Shown: positions 9,549 to 18,241 of the stretch, piece after piece | Layout of the letters: the number at the start of each line of letters is the position of its first letter | How positions within the stretch are numbered: the stretch's first letter is position 1 | Origin: Paenibacillus tritici | GTDB lineage: Bacteria > Bacillota > Bacilli > Paenibacillales > Paenibacillaceae | DNA length: 64,000 nt | Assembly (NCBI RefSeq): GCF_013204885.1 | Contig: NZ_JABMKX010000007.1 | Span: 186,001-250,000 of the forward strand | Direction: 5' to 3' | Program-made: the position numbers and the translations under genes | Notes under the pieces: model-generated | The model's database searches: none | Told to the model about the DNA's origin: nothing | Seen by the model: the letters and a program-made list of their open reading frames with translations, nothing else

Positions 9549-9853
9549 AAATACCTCCTCTAGATCCATATTGGCTCCTTATGCATTCGGGTAACCGCTT
9601 TCATATCCCTGCTTCAGAGCTGCTCGTTACTCATCTACTATAATCCTGGTCCATGGAGAAAGGAGCGTGGCAGGCCCACTCTCCAGGGATACAATTATAC
9701 TGTTCTGTATGTATTACACAGTTCTCCAGAGAGCAAGAATAGTCGTAATAACACTTTGCTTGGCGAATCAGCACTTCCTTTGTCACCCGTGCAGGGGGCC
9801 GCCAAAGAACAACGAATAAGTCATAGGAGGACTACTACACTGGAGGGATTGAA
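9549..9853. other. divergent intergenic region, no gene
   Basis: About 305 bases between the polysaccharidase gene (minus) and the RacA-like gene (plus). It holds the GGAGG site of the former at its left end and an AGGAGG-type site (around 9825-9830) before the latter, with a plus-strand TATAAT-like hexamer at 9639-9644 that lacks a good -35. No convincing dyad, RNA fold or small gene was seen. Confidence 0.5.
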
Positions 9854-11499
<1,646 letters not shown>

Positions 11500-11510
11500 C
11501 CACGATGAAT

Positions 11511-11553
11511 AGCCTGTATTCTCCCTACCGCTAAGGCAGGGAGAATACAGGCT
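11511..11553. terminator. bidirectional terminator-like hairpin
   Basis: Perfect 16-base stem (AGCCTGTATTCTCCCT and its complement) with an 11-base loop, placed between the convergent esterase and acetyltransferase genes. There is no clear T-run on either strand, so efficiency is uncertain. Confidence 0.6.
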
Positions 11554-11583
11554 TCAATCAGATAGTTACCCACCCGTTTACAT

Positions 11584-12114
11584 TCAATCTGATTTTAATT
11601 TCGAATACATACGAAGGTCATTGAATCTTCCCGCTACTCTCTCAGATTGCCTAAGTGTTCCTTCAAATGTGAAATCAAGCTTGTGCAGCAGCTTTATAGA
11701 ATTCATATTTGCGGGGTCTACCTTCGCTTCGATCCGGTTCAGCTCCAAAGAGGAGAAGGCGTGATCCAGCAAGGCACGGACAGCTTCGGAAGCATACCCT
11801 CTTCCCCAAAAGGATGCCGCAATATCATATCCGATCTCTGCTTTGGCATTCTCGAAATCTAAAGAATTATAGCCGCAGGAGCCTATAATTTCACTCGACT
11901 CTGTGAGAATGACCGCGTAGCGAATAGCCTTATCGTCCTCCGAGAGATCATCCAGAAGCTGGATCATATCCCGGGCCTGCTGTTCATCCGTAAAACTGCT
12001 GACATTCATATACCGGGTAACCTCCGGGTCCGACCAAATGCTGAACAGGCTGGAAGAATCGGCCACCTTCATTTTTCTGAGCAATAGCCGTTCCGTGTGT
12101 AACTCTGTAATCAA
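11584..12114 (-). CDS. GNAT N-acetyltransferase, RimJ/RimL-like
   Basis: Acetyl-CoA-dependent N-acetyltransferase of 176 residues. It begins with the usual TERLLLRKMKVAD strand of the RimJ/RimL (Acetyltransf_3) group and carries the acetyl-CoA loop in the form FWGRGYASEAVRALL (about residues 107-121), then NxxSxKLLxKLDF (about 140-155). These enzymes modify ribosomal protein N-termini, antibiotics or small amines; the substrate cannot be told here. It is followed (minus strand) only by the convergent hairpin, and no strong link to neighbours is seen. Confidence 0.88.
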   Translation of the reverse strand: MITELHTERLLLRKMKVADSSSLFSIWSDPEVTRYMNVSSFTDEQQARDMIQLLDDLSEDDKAIRYAVILTESSEIIGSCGYNSLDFENAKAEIGYDIAASFWGRGYASEAVRALLDHAFSSLELNRIEAKVDPANMNSIKLLHKLDFTFEGTLRQSERVAGRFNDLRMYSKLKSD

Positions 12115-12185
12115 TACTTTTACCTCCCATATTTAAGTTAATATCCAGGGTTCAAATATTGATATCTGCGCATAGTTCAGTCCCT

Positions 12186-12605
12186 TCATGTTAGCTCCGT
12201 ATAAATCTGAAACGTCACGCCGAATTTGTCCGTCACATCCCCAAACCCCGGACTGAACGGTTCTTCTTTGAATGGCATATTGACTTGCCCCTCTTGCTGC
12301 AAGGCTTCAAAAATCCGCCTCGATTCCTCCACGCTGTCCGTTGTAAGGCAAATGGTTACCCGCTTTCCGCTCTCGATCGGCATACCGGCAGGAGCATCTG
12401 ATAACATGAGTTCCGCTGTTCCAATCGTTAACTTGGCGTGAGCCACAAGATGATTCAGCTCATCCGTGAAAGTACTTGGCATACCCGGCATGTCACCGTA
12501 AGTCAACAGGGAGAGAACCTTGGCACCGATGGCTTGTTCGTAGAATTGTATAGCTTCCTGCGTCCGGCCCTCCAAGGTAATATAAGGGGTGATTTTTAAC
12601 GTCAT
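12186..12605 (-). CDS. PhnB-like VOC-superfamily protein
   Basis: Small VOC (glyoxalase/dioxygenase fold) protein of 139 residues, with the PhnB-type layout: PYITLEGRTQEAIQFYEQAIGA at the start (only its beginning is quoted as a family mark) and GDVTDKFGVTFQIYTEL at the end. A metal site is not obvious. It lies 75 bases downstream of the sigma-factor gene and on the same strand; such sigma factors are often accompanied by small VOC or YCII proteins, so cotranscription is likely. Its reaction is unknown. Confidence 0.85.
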   Translation of the reverse strand: MTLKITPYITLEGRTQEAIQFYEQAIGAKVLSLLTYGDMPGMPSTFTDELNHLVAHAKLTIGTAELMLSDAPAGMPIESGKRVTICLTTDSVEESRRIFEALQQEGQVNMPFKEEPFSPGFGDVTDKFGVTFQIYTELT

Positions 12606-12679
12606 AACTTATTCCTCCTTGAGTATGGATTGAATCGGATAGGTGATTCATTAGTATAGACGTTCGGGCCACCGCAAAC

Positions 12680-13660
12680 TCATCGGTTTATTGAAAAATC
12701 CTCCGTCGCATCCAAACCTGCCGGCAATCCAAAGCGGATAAATAATTCAGCGTCAATAAAATGATGGATATGGGCGATCCTGCCCTGGTTCAGCTCAAGA
12801 ATATGAATCGCCCACGGGATCAGCCGCCCCTCCGCTCCGGCGGGGACATACTGGGCTACAGCGGGACGGTTCCCGTTAGCCCGGACCGGCAGCATCCGCG
12901 AGCCCAGACAATGGCTGCGTGTTGTATTATAGAACGCCAAGAGATCCGAGCTGCCTTGAACCCACATCGTAAACGGCGGCATCGACAGGCTGCCGTTCTC
13001 CTGGAATAACGCTAACAGCGCATCAATATTATATTGCTCAAAAGCTTCCACGTAACGGGTAATCAGCCCCTCATCCACTTCTGCATCCTCATGCTGCAAT
13101 TCTTCGGACCGGAGGTCTGCCCTTGCCATTGTCGCCCTTGCCCGCTGCAGAGCGCTGTTGACTGCTGCCACGGTCATCTCCAGCGCAATCGCGGTCTCAC
13201 CCGCCGACCAGCGGAAGACCTCCTGCAGAATCAGTACGGCACGCTGCCGGGGCGGCAGCAGCTGCAGAAGCGCAATGAAGGACAGCCGGAGGGTCTCTCT
13301 GCTGATCAGGATATGACCAGGGTCGTCCACATGACCTGGAGCCGGCCAGATCCAGGAGTCCCGGGACAGATTGTCCTTAGGCTCTGTTATCGTGGCGGCC
13401 GGCTCGGATAGATCCATCGGAAGTGCCCGGCGTTTGGCCCCCCTTAACCTGTCCAGACAGGTATTGGTGGCAATCCGGTACACCCAGGCCTTACGGGATG
13501 AATCCTGCCTGACACGGTCCCAGCTCTGCCAGGCGCGGACCATCGTATCCTGCACCGCATCCTCCGCTTCGAAGATAGACCCCATCATCCGGTAGCAATA
13601 ACCGGTAAGCTCCGAACGCCATTCCTCCAGTCTATCGGGTGACTCATGCTTCTGGTTCAT
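12680..13660 (-). CDS. SigJ/SigX5-type ECF sigma factor with SnoaL-like tail
   Basis: RNA polymerase sigma factor of about 326 residues. Region 2 (TGYCYRMMGSIFEAEDAVQD, residues ~19-38) and region 4 (LPPRQRAVLILQEVFRWSAGE) are both present, followed by a ~130-residue SnoaL/NTF2-like domain (from about 200). This C-terminal extension typifies ECF41/SigJ-like or TIGR02960 sigma factors, where the extra domain replaces a separate anti-sigma factor. The ATG at 13660 has AAGGAG 11 bases upstream; the frame extends to 13741 but would overlap the SUKH gene. It probably directs transcription of itself and the VOC gene downstream. Confidence 0.85.
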   Translation of the reverse strand: MNQKHESPDRLEEWRSELTGYCYRMMGSIFEAEDAVQDTMVRAWQSWDRVRQDSSRKAWVYRIATNTCLDRLRGAKRRALPMDLSEPAATITEPKDNLSRDSWIWPAPGHVDDPGHILISRETLRLSFIALLQLLPPRQRAVLILQEVFRWSAGETAIALEMTVAAVNSALQRARATMARADLRSEELQHEDAEVDEGLITRYVEAFEQYNIDALLALFQENGSLSMPPFTMWVQGSSDLLAFYNTTRSHCLGSRMLPVRANGNRPAVAQYVPAGAEGRLIPWAIHILELNQGRIAHIHHFIDAELFIRFGLPAGLDATEDFSINR

Positions 13661-13697
13661 TTCGCGTTCTCTCCTTCGTGGCGTATACATTGCAGCC

Positions 13698-14447
13698 TTA
13701 TCCCGGATTTTGTGGAATCCGTTCGCAGCCCTTCGACACAAGCCATTGCTGCATCAAGGTGAATACCGGCTCTGCACTCTGCTCATAGAAGACAGCCACC
13801 TCTTGCTGGTTGGCAAGATTCAGGCGGATATAACCGCCCAGCTGACGGTAGAACAGCAAGCAGGTATACGGATTCTCAATGCACAGATTAGGCGGAAATT
13901 CCGCCCGGCACATGGCGGCCAGTCCGGGGAGCGTAAGCTGGCCCGTCCCAGGCGGCAACCGCAGGAAAAGGTGGTTCCGGGTCCCCGTCCACGGCTCATA
14001 ATAGACACTCTCCTCCTGGCTCCGTCCATACATCTGACGGTAGATTTCGTCCAGCAGCGATATGTATGTCCCGCCCTCCTTCTGTTCCCATACCTCCGGC
14101 GGGATCGCCTGTATCCGCTCCGCATGACGGGGCAGCCAGAGCAGCCCGTCCACCCCGTGATGAACGGCCAGGAAATCACCGTCCACCGTCGTCCCGATAG
14201 CGATGCACTCGCCGATCTGTTGCTCCGTAATGGGACTGTCTTCATCATGCTCCCATAGCTCATATTCGGCGAACGGCTGCAACACATCAGGGTCAGGCAG
14301 CTGGACATTCATCCACCCTCTGTAGGTTCCTTCGCCGAATTGCTGTAGGAACAGGACATAGCCGGGCGGATACACGGCTGGATTCTCCGCCGTAAGCCGT
14401 TGTTGCTGGCGCTCAGACAGCCCGCTTGGTTCCGATACAATATACAT
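13698..14447 (-). CDS. SUKH-type (SMI1/KNR4) protein, putative immunity protein
   Basis: Protein of 249 residues with the SUKH/SMI1-KNR4 pattern in its N-terminal half: YPPGYVLFLQQFGEGTYRGW, then acidic Asp/Glu stretches and DGDFLAVHHGVDGLLWLPRH, which matches the core of the fold. The C-terminal ~100 residues are less clear. SUKH proteins are best known as immunity proteins that neutralise secreted polymorphic toxins, though some act in other settings. GGAGG lies 7 bases before the ATG. It is the last intact gene of a minus-strand cluster of immunity-like genes reaching back to 17439. No toxin gene is adjacent. Confidence 0.75.
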   Translation of the reverse strand: MYIVSEPSGLSERQQQRLTAENPAVYPPGYVLFLQQFGEGTYRGWMNVQLPDPDVLQPFAEYELWEHDEDSPITEQQIGECIAIGTTVDGDFLAVHHGVDGLLWLPRHAERIQAIPPEVWEQKEGGTYISLLDEIYRQMYGRSQEESVYYEPWTGTRNHLFLRLPPGTGQLTLPGLAAMCRAEFPPNLCIENPYTCLLFYRQLGGYIRLNLANQQEVAVFYEQSAEPVFTLMQQWLVSKGCERIPQNPG

Positions 14448-14490
14448 TTCATTACCTCCGCTTGGCTAACCATTGATGTACGAAATAGCG

Positions 14491-15051
14491 CTACTCTGCC
14501 GCTTCCGCCAGCCAGGCCTGCATCGCCGGAGACTCCGCCCGGTTCAGCCGCAGGGCTATTTCGGTATTCCCCTCATCCGGCGGCATCACCTCGACAAGCA
14601 CGCATATCGCTTCCCTGGGTTGATTCAAGGCAAACAGGCCCTCCGCGTCCAGGATACTCATGGCCCGTTCCATCGCCCTCAGCCTCACGCCGAATTCAAG
14701 CTCCGATTCGTCAGCCTCAAGCTCTGAAGGGGCCGGACGAGCCTGGAACAATCGTTTGACCCCGTCAAAGTTCTCATCCCTGAAGCAGCAATAGGGTGAA
14801 TCCGCATAGGACCATTTGATGAGCTCCGCAAGCTCTGATTCCGGCAGCCTGCCGTCCTCTGCTTGCCTGGCTGCTTCCTTCTCCAAGGCTTCCCGCGACC
14901 AGGCGGAGATGCTGGGAGCATGTCCCTCACCGGTAGTATATAACGTACAGTAATAATACCGTTCCCCGTTCTCAAAAAGAGCGCCAAAAGACCTTCTCGC
15001 CGCATCGGCGATTGCTGTTGCCAGCAGCTCTATTTCCTGCATCGGCTTCAT
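14491..15051 (-). CDS. DUF4303-like protein, putative immunity protein
   Basis: Protein of 186 residues that resembles DUF4303: an N-terminal helix (IELLATAIADAARRSF), a GERYYYCTLYTTGEGHAPSI-type strand pair, SxEALE helices and the aromatic motif WSYADSPYCCF near the middle. DUF4303 genes recur among toxin-immunity loci; this is known of the family, not shown by the sequence. GGGAGGG precedes the ATG. It lies 43 bases upstream of the SUKH gene, with which it is probably cotranscribed. Soluble, no signal peptide. Confidence 0.65.
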   Translation of the reverse strand: MKPMQEIELLATAIADAARRSFGALFENGERYYYCTLYTTGEGHAPSISAWSREALEKEAARQAEDGRLPESELAELIKWSYADSPYCCFRDENFDGVKRLFQARPAPSELEADESELEFGVRLRAMERAMSILDAEGLFALNQPREAICVLVEVMPPDEGNTEIALRLNRAESPAMQAWLAEAAE

Positions 15052-15095
15052 AGACCATCGCCCTCCCTTCTGTTACCCGATCCGCGTGAGAGTAT

Positions 15096-15246
15096 TCAGG
15101 AACGCTCGTCGATCAGCCGCTCCAGGAACTCTGCGAATGTTGCGGCATATAAGCTGATGTCATTATTCATGAGATCATAGCACATGACCGGGAAACCATT
15201 TGATCGCCGAGGTCGTTTTCAGTTTTTCTGCCAATTGCCCGTACAT
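15096..15246 (-). pseudogene. frameshifted remnant of a small SUKH-like gene
   Basis: An ATG at 15246 with GGGGAG 8 bases upstream starts MYGQLAEKLKTTSAIKWFPG, then stops at once. One frame over, the sequence continues as VMCYDLMNNDISLYAATFAEF and ends in LERLIDERS at a TGA (15096-15098). The span is 151 bases, one off a multiple of three; the shift lies near TTTCCCGG (about 15190). The tail matches the C-terminal pattern of SUKH/SMI1 proteins (DLMxNxI, then SFxEFLxRL). It appears to be a broken or internally deleted immunity gene kept between DUF4303-like and Imm44-like genes. Confidence 0.6.
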
Positions 15247-15274
15247 AATGAAGCTCCCCTTTCCCTATGAAAAG

Positions 15275-15814
15275 TTAATATAAGTTATCAGGATGAATAC
15301 CAGTAGGCTCATAGTCATTCATACGGAGAAAGATATACTCCACCTCTTCCAATGGCATTTGCAGTTTCCGGCTGACTTCATGAAGTCCCGTCTCTTGCGA
15401 CAGGAGTATCCGCGCCTGATGCAGCTTCCCTTGCAGCCAGTGATGGGCAAGCATCCATTGTCTCACCAGGTCCAGCAGTTGTTCTTGGGCCTTCTTATCG
15501 GCATACTTGTTATATTTGGCAACCGACTCTGACAGGTAGCTGTACAGGTGAATACCCAATGCCTCACGCTGCTCATGCTTGGACATCCGCCCGTACTGTT
15601 CATAGCTCAGGCTGATATCCAAATACAGAGTACCGTCTCTGCTATCGAACCGCCTAGACGTTCTTCTCTCATAACTGTCAGGTAACACGCGAAATACAAC
15701 AAAGATCGTATAGGGGAACTCCCATGAAACAGCCGATTCCTCTAGCGGCAGCAGTTCATCTCTCAATTGACCCACACAGGTTCCATGGGTATCCAGCGTA
15801 AAAGCCAGTTCCAT
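15275..15814 (-). CDS. Imm44-like protein, putative immunity protein
   Basis: Protein of 179 residues, cytoplasmic. Residues ~60-105 (GTLYLDISLSYEQYGRMSK, then EQREALGIHLYSYLSESVAKY) resemble what I recall of the Imm44 immunity family; this is recognition without a search. The C-terminal 70 residues form helices and end in VEYIFLRMNDYEPTGI. The ATG at 15814 is 10 bases after the stop of the small membrane-protein gene, whose last codons supply the ribosome site (GGGAGG), so translation is coupled. The frame is open to 15901 but that would overlap the membrane gene. Confidence 0.5.
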   Translation of the reverse strand: MELAFTLDTHGTCVGQLRDELLPLEESAVSWEFPYTIFVVFRVLPDSYERRTSRRFDSRDGTLYLDISLSYEQYGRMSKHEQREALGIHLYSYLSESVAKYNKYADKKAQEQLLDLVRQWMLAHHWLQGKLHQARILLSQETGLHEVSRKLQMPLEEVEYIFLRMNDYEPTGIHPDNLY

Positions 15815-15824
15815 ACGTACGCCC

Positions 15825-16097
15825 CTACCTCCCTCTTTTATAAGCATCAGCCAGTTGGACCAGATACCAGACAGCCACACCCACCAGGGCCGAGAACACA
15901 AGGTTGATGCAGCCGAACACGATCAGTGACTTCGCTTTGCCGGGACCGATTCGCACAGCAGCCGCGAGCTGGACAATAGCAGGCAGCAGAAAGGCCAGCC
16001 AGGAGACGGTGATAAGCTTCTCTGTTCTGAAGCTCCACCATACCGCCGAACACGATGCAGCGAGCAATACCCAGGTACAGATAAACTTTAACATCAT
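15825..16097 (-). CDS. small membrane protein, unknown
   Basis: Protein of about 90 residues with three predicted membrane helices (approximately 4-22, 30-50 and 58-80) and a basic tail (AYKRGR). A strong GGGAGGGGG site lies just before two consecutive ATG codons (16097 and 16094). I do not recognise the family. It is tightly coupled to the Imm44-like gene downstream (10-base gap) and lies in the immunity-type cluster, where small membrane proteins may protect against pore-forming toxins; that function is speculation. Confidence 0.7.
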   Translation of the reverse strand: MMLKFICTWVLLAASCSAVWWSFRTEKLITVSWLAFLLPAIVQLAAAVRIGPGKAKSLIVFGCINLVFSALVGVAVWYLVQLADAYKRGR

Positions 16098-16183
16098 ATA
16101 CCCCCTCCCTTTTACTGCCCCGAAATTCTCATCGTAACGCACGCAAATCCTTCGCGATCTGAAACCGGTCCAGTGTAGCCGGA

Positions 16184-16864
16184 TTATGGATTAGAATCCT
16201 TTTTGACCACACTTTGCGCATTCACAGTTCCTCCTAATTTCCCCTGAAGCCTAAGACCATATTTACTGAAGATCCACGAGTTGCTAAGGTCTTGAGCCGC
16301 ACCCGGGCTGATACGGACAGAAGGCTTCTGTTCGTCCATCGCCCCTGCTTCAAGCGCCGAGAAGCGCAGCGGCTTGGTCATGGTTCGGATAGAGCCGCTG
16401 ATTTCACTGAAATACATATAGGTTAACGGCCTGCGGTCGCGGATATCCTCGTAGATATAATACTTCCCGCGTTCATCCTCCAGATCCACTTGGACACCTT
16501 TGGGAAGGGAGAGCAAGATACTCGGCAGTTTATCCTCTGCCCATTGGCCGTAATAGGGGAAGTAGACTTGCTCATTCCTCGTAAAATATCCCGCTTTCTC
16601 CTGGTCAGGCAGAACGGAAATAGAATACACAAAGGAGGGGTGAACCCCGTCCCGCTGGTCTGCTGCTATATAATACTGATAATAACTCCGGTACGCCTCC
16701 ACCACCTGGTCCTGATCATGCTCGGTCCGGGCGTAATTGGTCTGATAGAATTGCGCAGCTGCAGGCTCCAGCAGCTTCAGAACACCTCGGAACTCTTCCG
16801 GCGTGATGAAGAATTGAAGCTTATAGAATCCGCTGTTCTTCAATCGGTCCACGTTGCCACTCAC
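16184..16864 (-). CDS. hypothetical protein in immunity-like cluster
   Basis: Protein of 226 residues, not recognised. It is soluble and rich in aromatic residues: FYKLQFFITPEEFRGVLKLL at the start, AYRSYYQYYIAA, then VYFPYYGQW and YYIYEDIRDRRPLTYMYF. The alternating strand pattern suggests an alpha/beta fold. Start is GTG at 16864, overlapping the stop of the upstream gene by 4 bases (GTGA), a sign of coupled translation. Together with the gene at 16861-17439 it makes a two-gene unit at the head of the immunity-type cluster. Confidence 0.7.
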   Translation of the reverse strand: MSGNVDRLKNSGFYKLQFFITPEEFRGVLKLLEPAAAQFYQTNYARTEHDQDQVVEAYRSYYQYYIAADQRDGVHPSFVYSISVLPDQEKAGYFTRNEQVYFPYYGQWAEDKLPSILLSLPKGVQVDLEDERGKYYIYEDIRDRRPLTYMYFSEISGSIRTMTKPLRFSALEAGAMDEQKPSVRISPGAAQDLSNSWIFSKYGLRLQGKLGGTVNAQSVVKKDSNP

Positions 16865-17439
16865 CGCCCGAATTCATATTTTGCAAAACGTGCTTGAAGG
16901 GTCTCCTCATACGGTATCCACTCATAGTCGCACCACAAAGACATACCTGCGATCTCTGACAGCTTCTCTACAGCCTGATCCGGACTCGTCATCCTAATCA
17001 ATTCGCCGGCAGCTTCACCCTGAATATTCAGCACTTGCTGCAAGTAGCCATCATTCACACGCTCTTCCCGGAGCTGTCCGTATTCCTCCCGGGTCCACGG
17101 CTCGCAAAAGATTCGCTCCGCCGCAAGCTCCCCCTGCTCAAAAAATGACAGCTCGAAAATCTCCTCATTCATATAACCCGCCGTCATCACCGGCTCCTTG
17201 ATTAGCCCGGACAAGGCTTTGCCCACCTTTTTGACCGTACCCCAGACCAAATATTCGTGAAGCACACTGACCCAGCTCTCATTGCTTTGGCTTACGTACA
17301 TAACAGCCTGGCTCTCTGGAGCCTCAGCCTTGGAATAACCTAATACCCCGCCATGCCGCGTGCTTAGCTCTCTTAACGCTTCGACGGTCTTTTCCAGATT
17401 GTCCGACTTAATATGCAGATTTGCGAATGATCTCCCCAC
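16861..17439 (-). CDS. hypothetical protein, first gene of immunity-like cluster
   Basis: Protein of about 192 residues, not recognised. It begins with a segment like FANLHIKSDNLEKTVEALRE and contains WVSVLHEYLVWG, VMTAGYMNEEIFELSFF and a Trp-rich tail (GMSLWCDYEWIPYEE). The start chosen is GTG at 17439, because AGGAGG lies exactly 6 bases upstream; a TTG at 17469 would place that site inside the gene. It leads the minus-strand cluster and is preceded by a -10-like hexamer and a perfect dyad at 17464-17479. Confidence 0.7.
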   Translation of the reverse strand: MGRSFANLHIKSDNLEKTVEALRELSTRHGGVLGYSKAEAPESQAVMYVSQSNESWVSVLHEYLVWGTVKKVGKALSGLIKEPVMTAGYMNEEIFELSFFEQGELAAERIFCEPWTREEYGQLREERVNDGYLQQVLNIQGEAAGELIRMTSPDQAVEKLSEIAGMSLWCDYEWIPYEETLQARFAKYEFGR

Positions 17440-17460
17440 GGGATGCCTCCTCAGAGTGGT

Positions 17461-17491
17461 TTGTGACAACTTTTTGTCATACTATTATATT
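17461..17491. promoter_or_regulatory. divergent promoter region with a perfect dyad
   Basis: TGACAA (17464-17469), four bases, TTGTCA (17474-17479) form a perfect inverted repeat. On the plus strand GTGACA (17463-17468) and TATATT (17486-17491) are 17 bases apart, a good sigma-A promoter for the pentapeptide gene. On the minus strand ATTATA at 17484-17489 reads TATAAT, 5 bases ahead of the dyad, for the immunity-like cluster. The dyad would block both promoters if bound. No cognate regulator is evident. Confidence 0.5.
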
Positions 17492-17538
17492 AACTGCATT
17501 TCGTCCTTTTACCAAATTAATGTAAGGAGAGGATCTAG

Positions 17539-18171
17539 TTGAATAAGAAGTCACTCCTGGCAAGATGGCAGGGCGACCAGCTCTCTGAAGTGAACAGGCT
17601 GATCGCCGCTATTACCGGCAAGTCTAATCTGCATCACAAAAACCGCTCCTTTCCAGCGTCTCCCTACGGTCAGACCGAGGCTGGACTAGAGGATTACCGG
17701 GGAGTTACCCTGACCGAGACCCTTCAATACCTCACAGTCCAGGGAGTCGATCTGTCCTATGCAAGGTTCGGGGATTCGGCAAGCTTGAACACCTCAACCT
17801 TTACCCACTGCGGCTTCGACGGGGTCAAGCTGGATGGCAGATTTGTGACGCATACCTTCAGTCACTGTTCTTTCCGGGGAGCCAAGCTGAATAATGCCAG
17901 GATCAGCAAAGAGTTTCACGATTGCGATTTCACAGGCTGCAACTTAAGTAAAGTAATAGCGAACGATGTATCCTTCACTCGCTGCCGATTCTCCGGCGCC
18001 AATTTCCGCTGGGCCATCTTCACCTATTGCCGGTTTGAAGAATGCAGCTTTGAGGGGGCTATATGTCAGGACAGCTCGTTTGCCGGAAGCCGATTTAAGG
18101 GGGAGACCGGCCTGCTTCCGGTTTGGGATAATGCGATCCTGGATCATGTCAAATTCTTATCATTTCCTTAA
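17539..18171 (+). CDS. pentapeptide-repeat protein
   Basis: Protein of 210 residues. From about residue 70 it is built of A(D/N)LxX-type pentapeptides (DLSYARFGD, GVKLDGRF, GAKLNNARI, GCNLSKVIAN, GANFRWAIF, EECSFEGAICQ, DSSFAGSRF), predicted to fold as a right-handed quadrilateral helix. Some such proteins (Qnr/MfpA type) protect DNA gyrase, but most are of unknown role. Start is TTG at 17539 with AAGGAG 7 bases upstream. The last seven codons (KFLSFP and stop) fall in a segment that is duplicated upstream of the histidine kinase at 61973, so the original C-terminus may have been altered. Confidence 0.85.
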   Translation: MNKKSLLARWQGDQLSEVNRLIAAITGKSNLHHKNRSFPASPYGQTEAGLEDYRGVTLTETLQYLTVQGVDLSYARFGDSASLNTSTFTHCGFDGVKLDGRFVTHTFSHCSFRGAKLNNARISKEFHDCDFTGCNLSKVIANDVSFTRCRFSGANFRWAIFTYCRFEECSFEGAICQDSSFAGSRFKGETGLLPVWDNAILDHVKFLSFP

Positions 18172-18215
18172 ATATTGCGGGCGTGATTCATTGCACATGA
18201 AATATCGCTTATAAT
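18151..18215 (+). promoter_or_regulatory. promoter segment of orphan response regulator, repeated at 61876
   Basis: This 65-base segment matches 61876-61940 without gaps at 56 of 65 positions; the first 24 bases are identical. It ends in TATAAT (18210-18215), 27 bases before the GTG start of the regulator, with no good -35 hexamer, which suggests an activated promoter. The conserved block around CTTATCATTTCCTTAAAT is a candidate binding site. The first 21 bases also encode the tail of the pentapeptide protein. Confidence 0.65.
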
Positions 18216-18241
18216 AGACCGGAAGCAAGGGAGGATTTACG

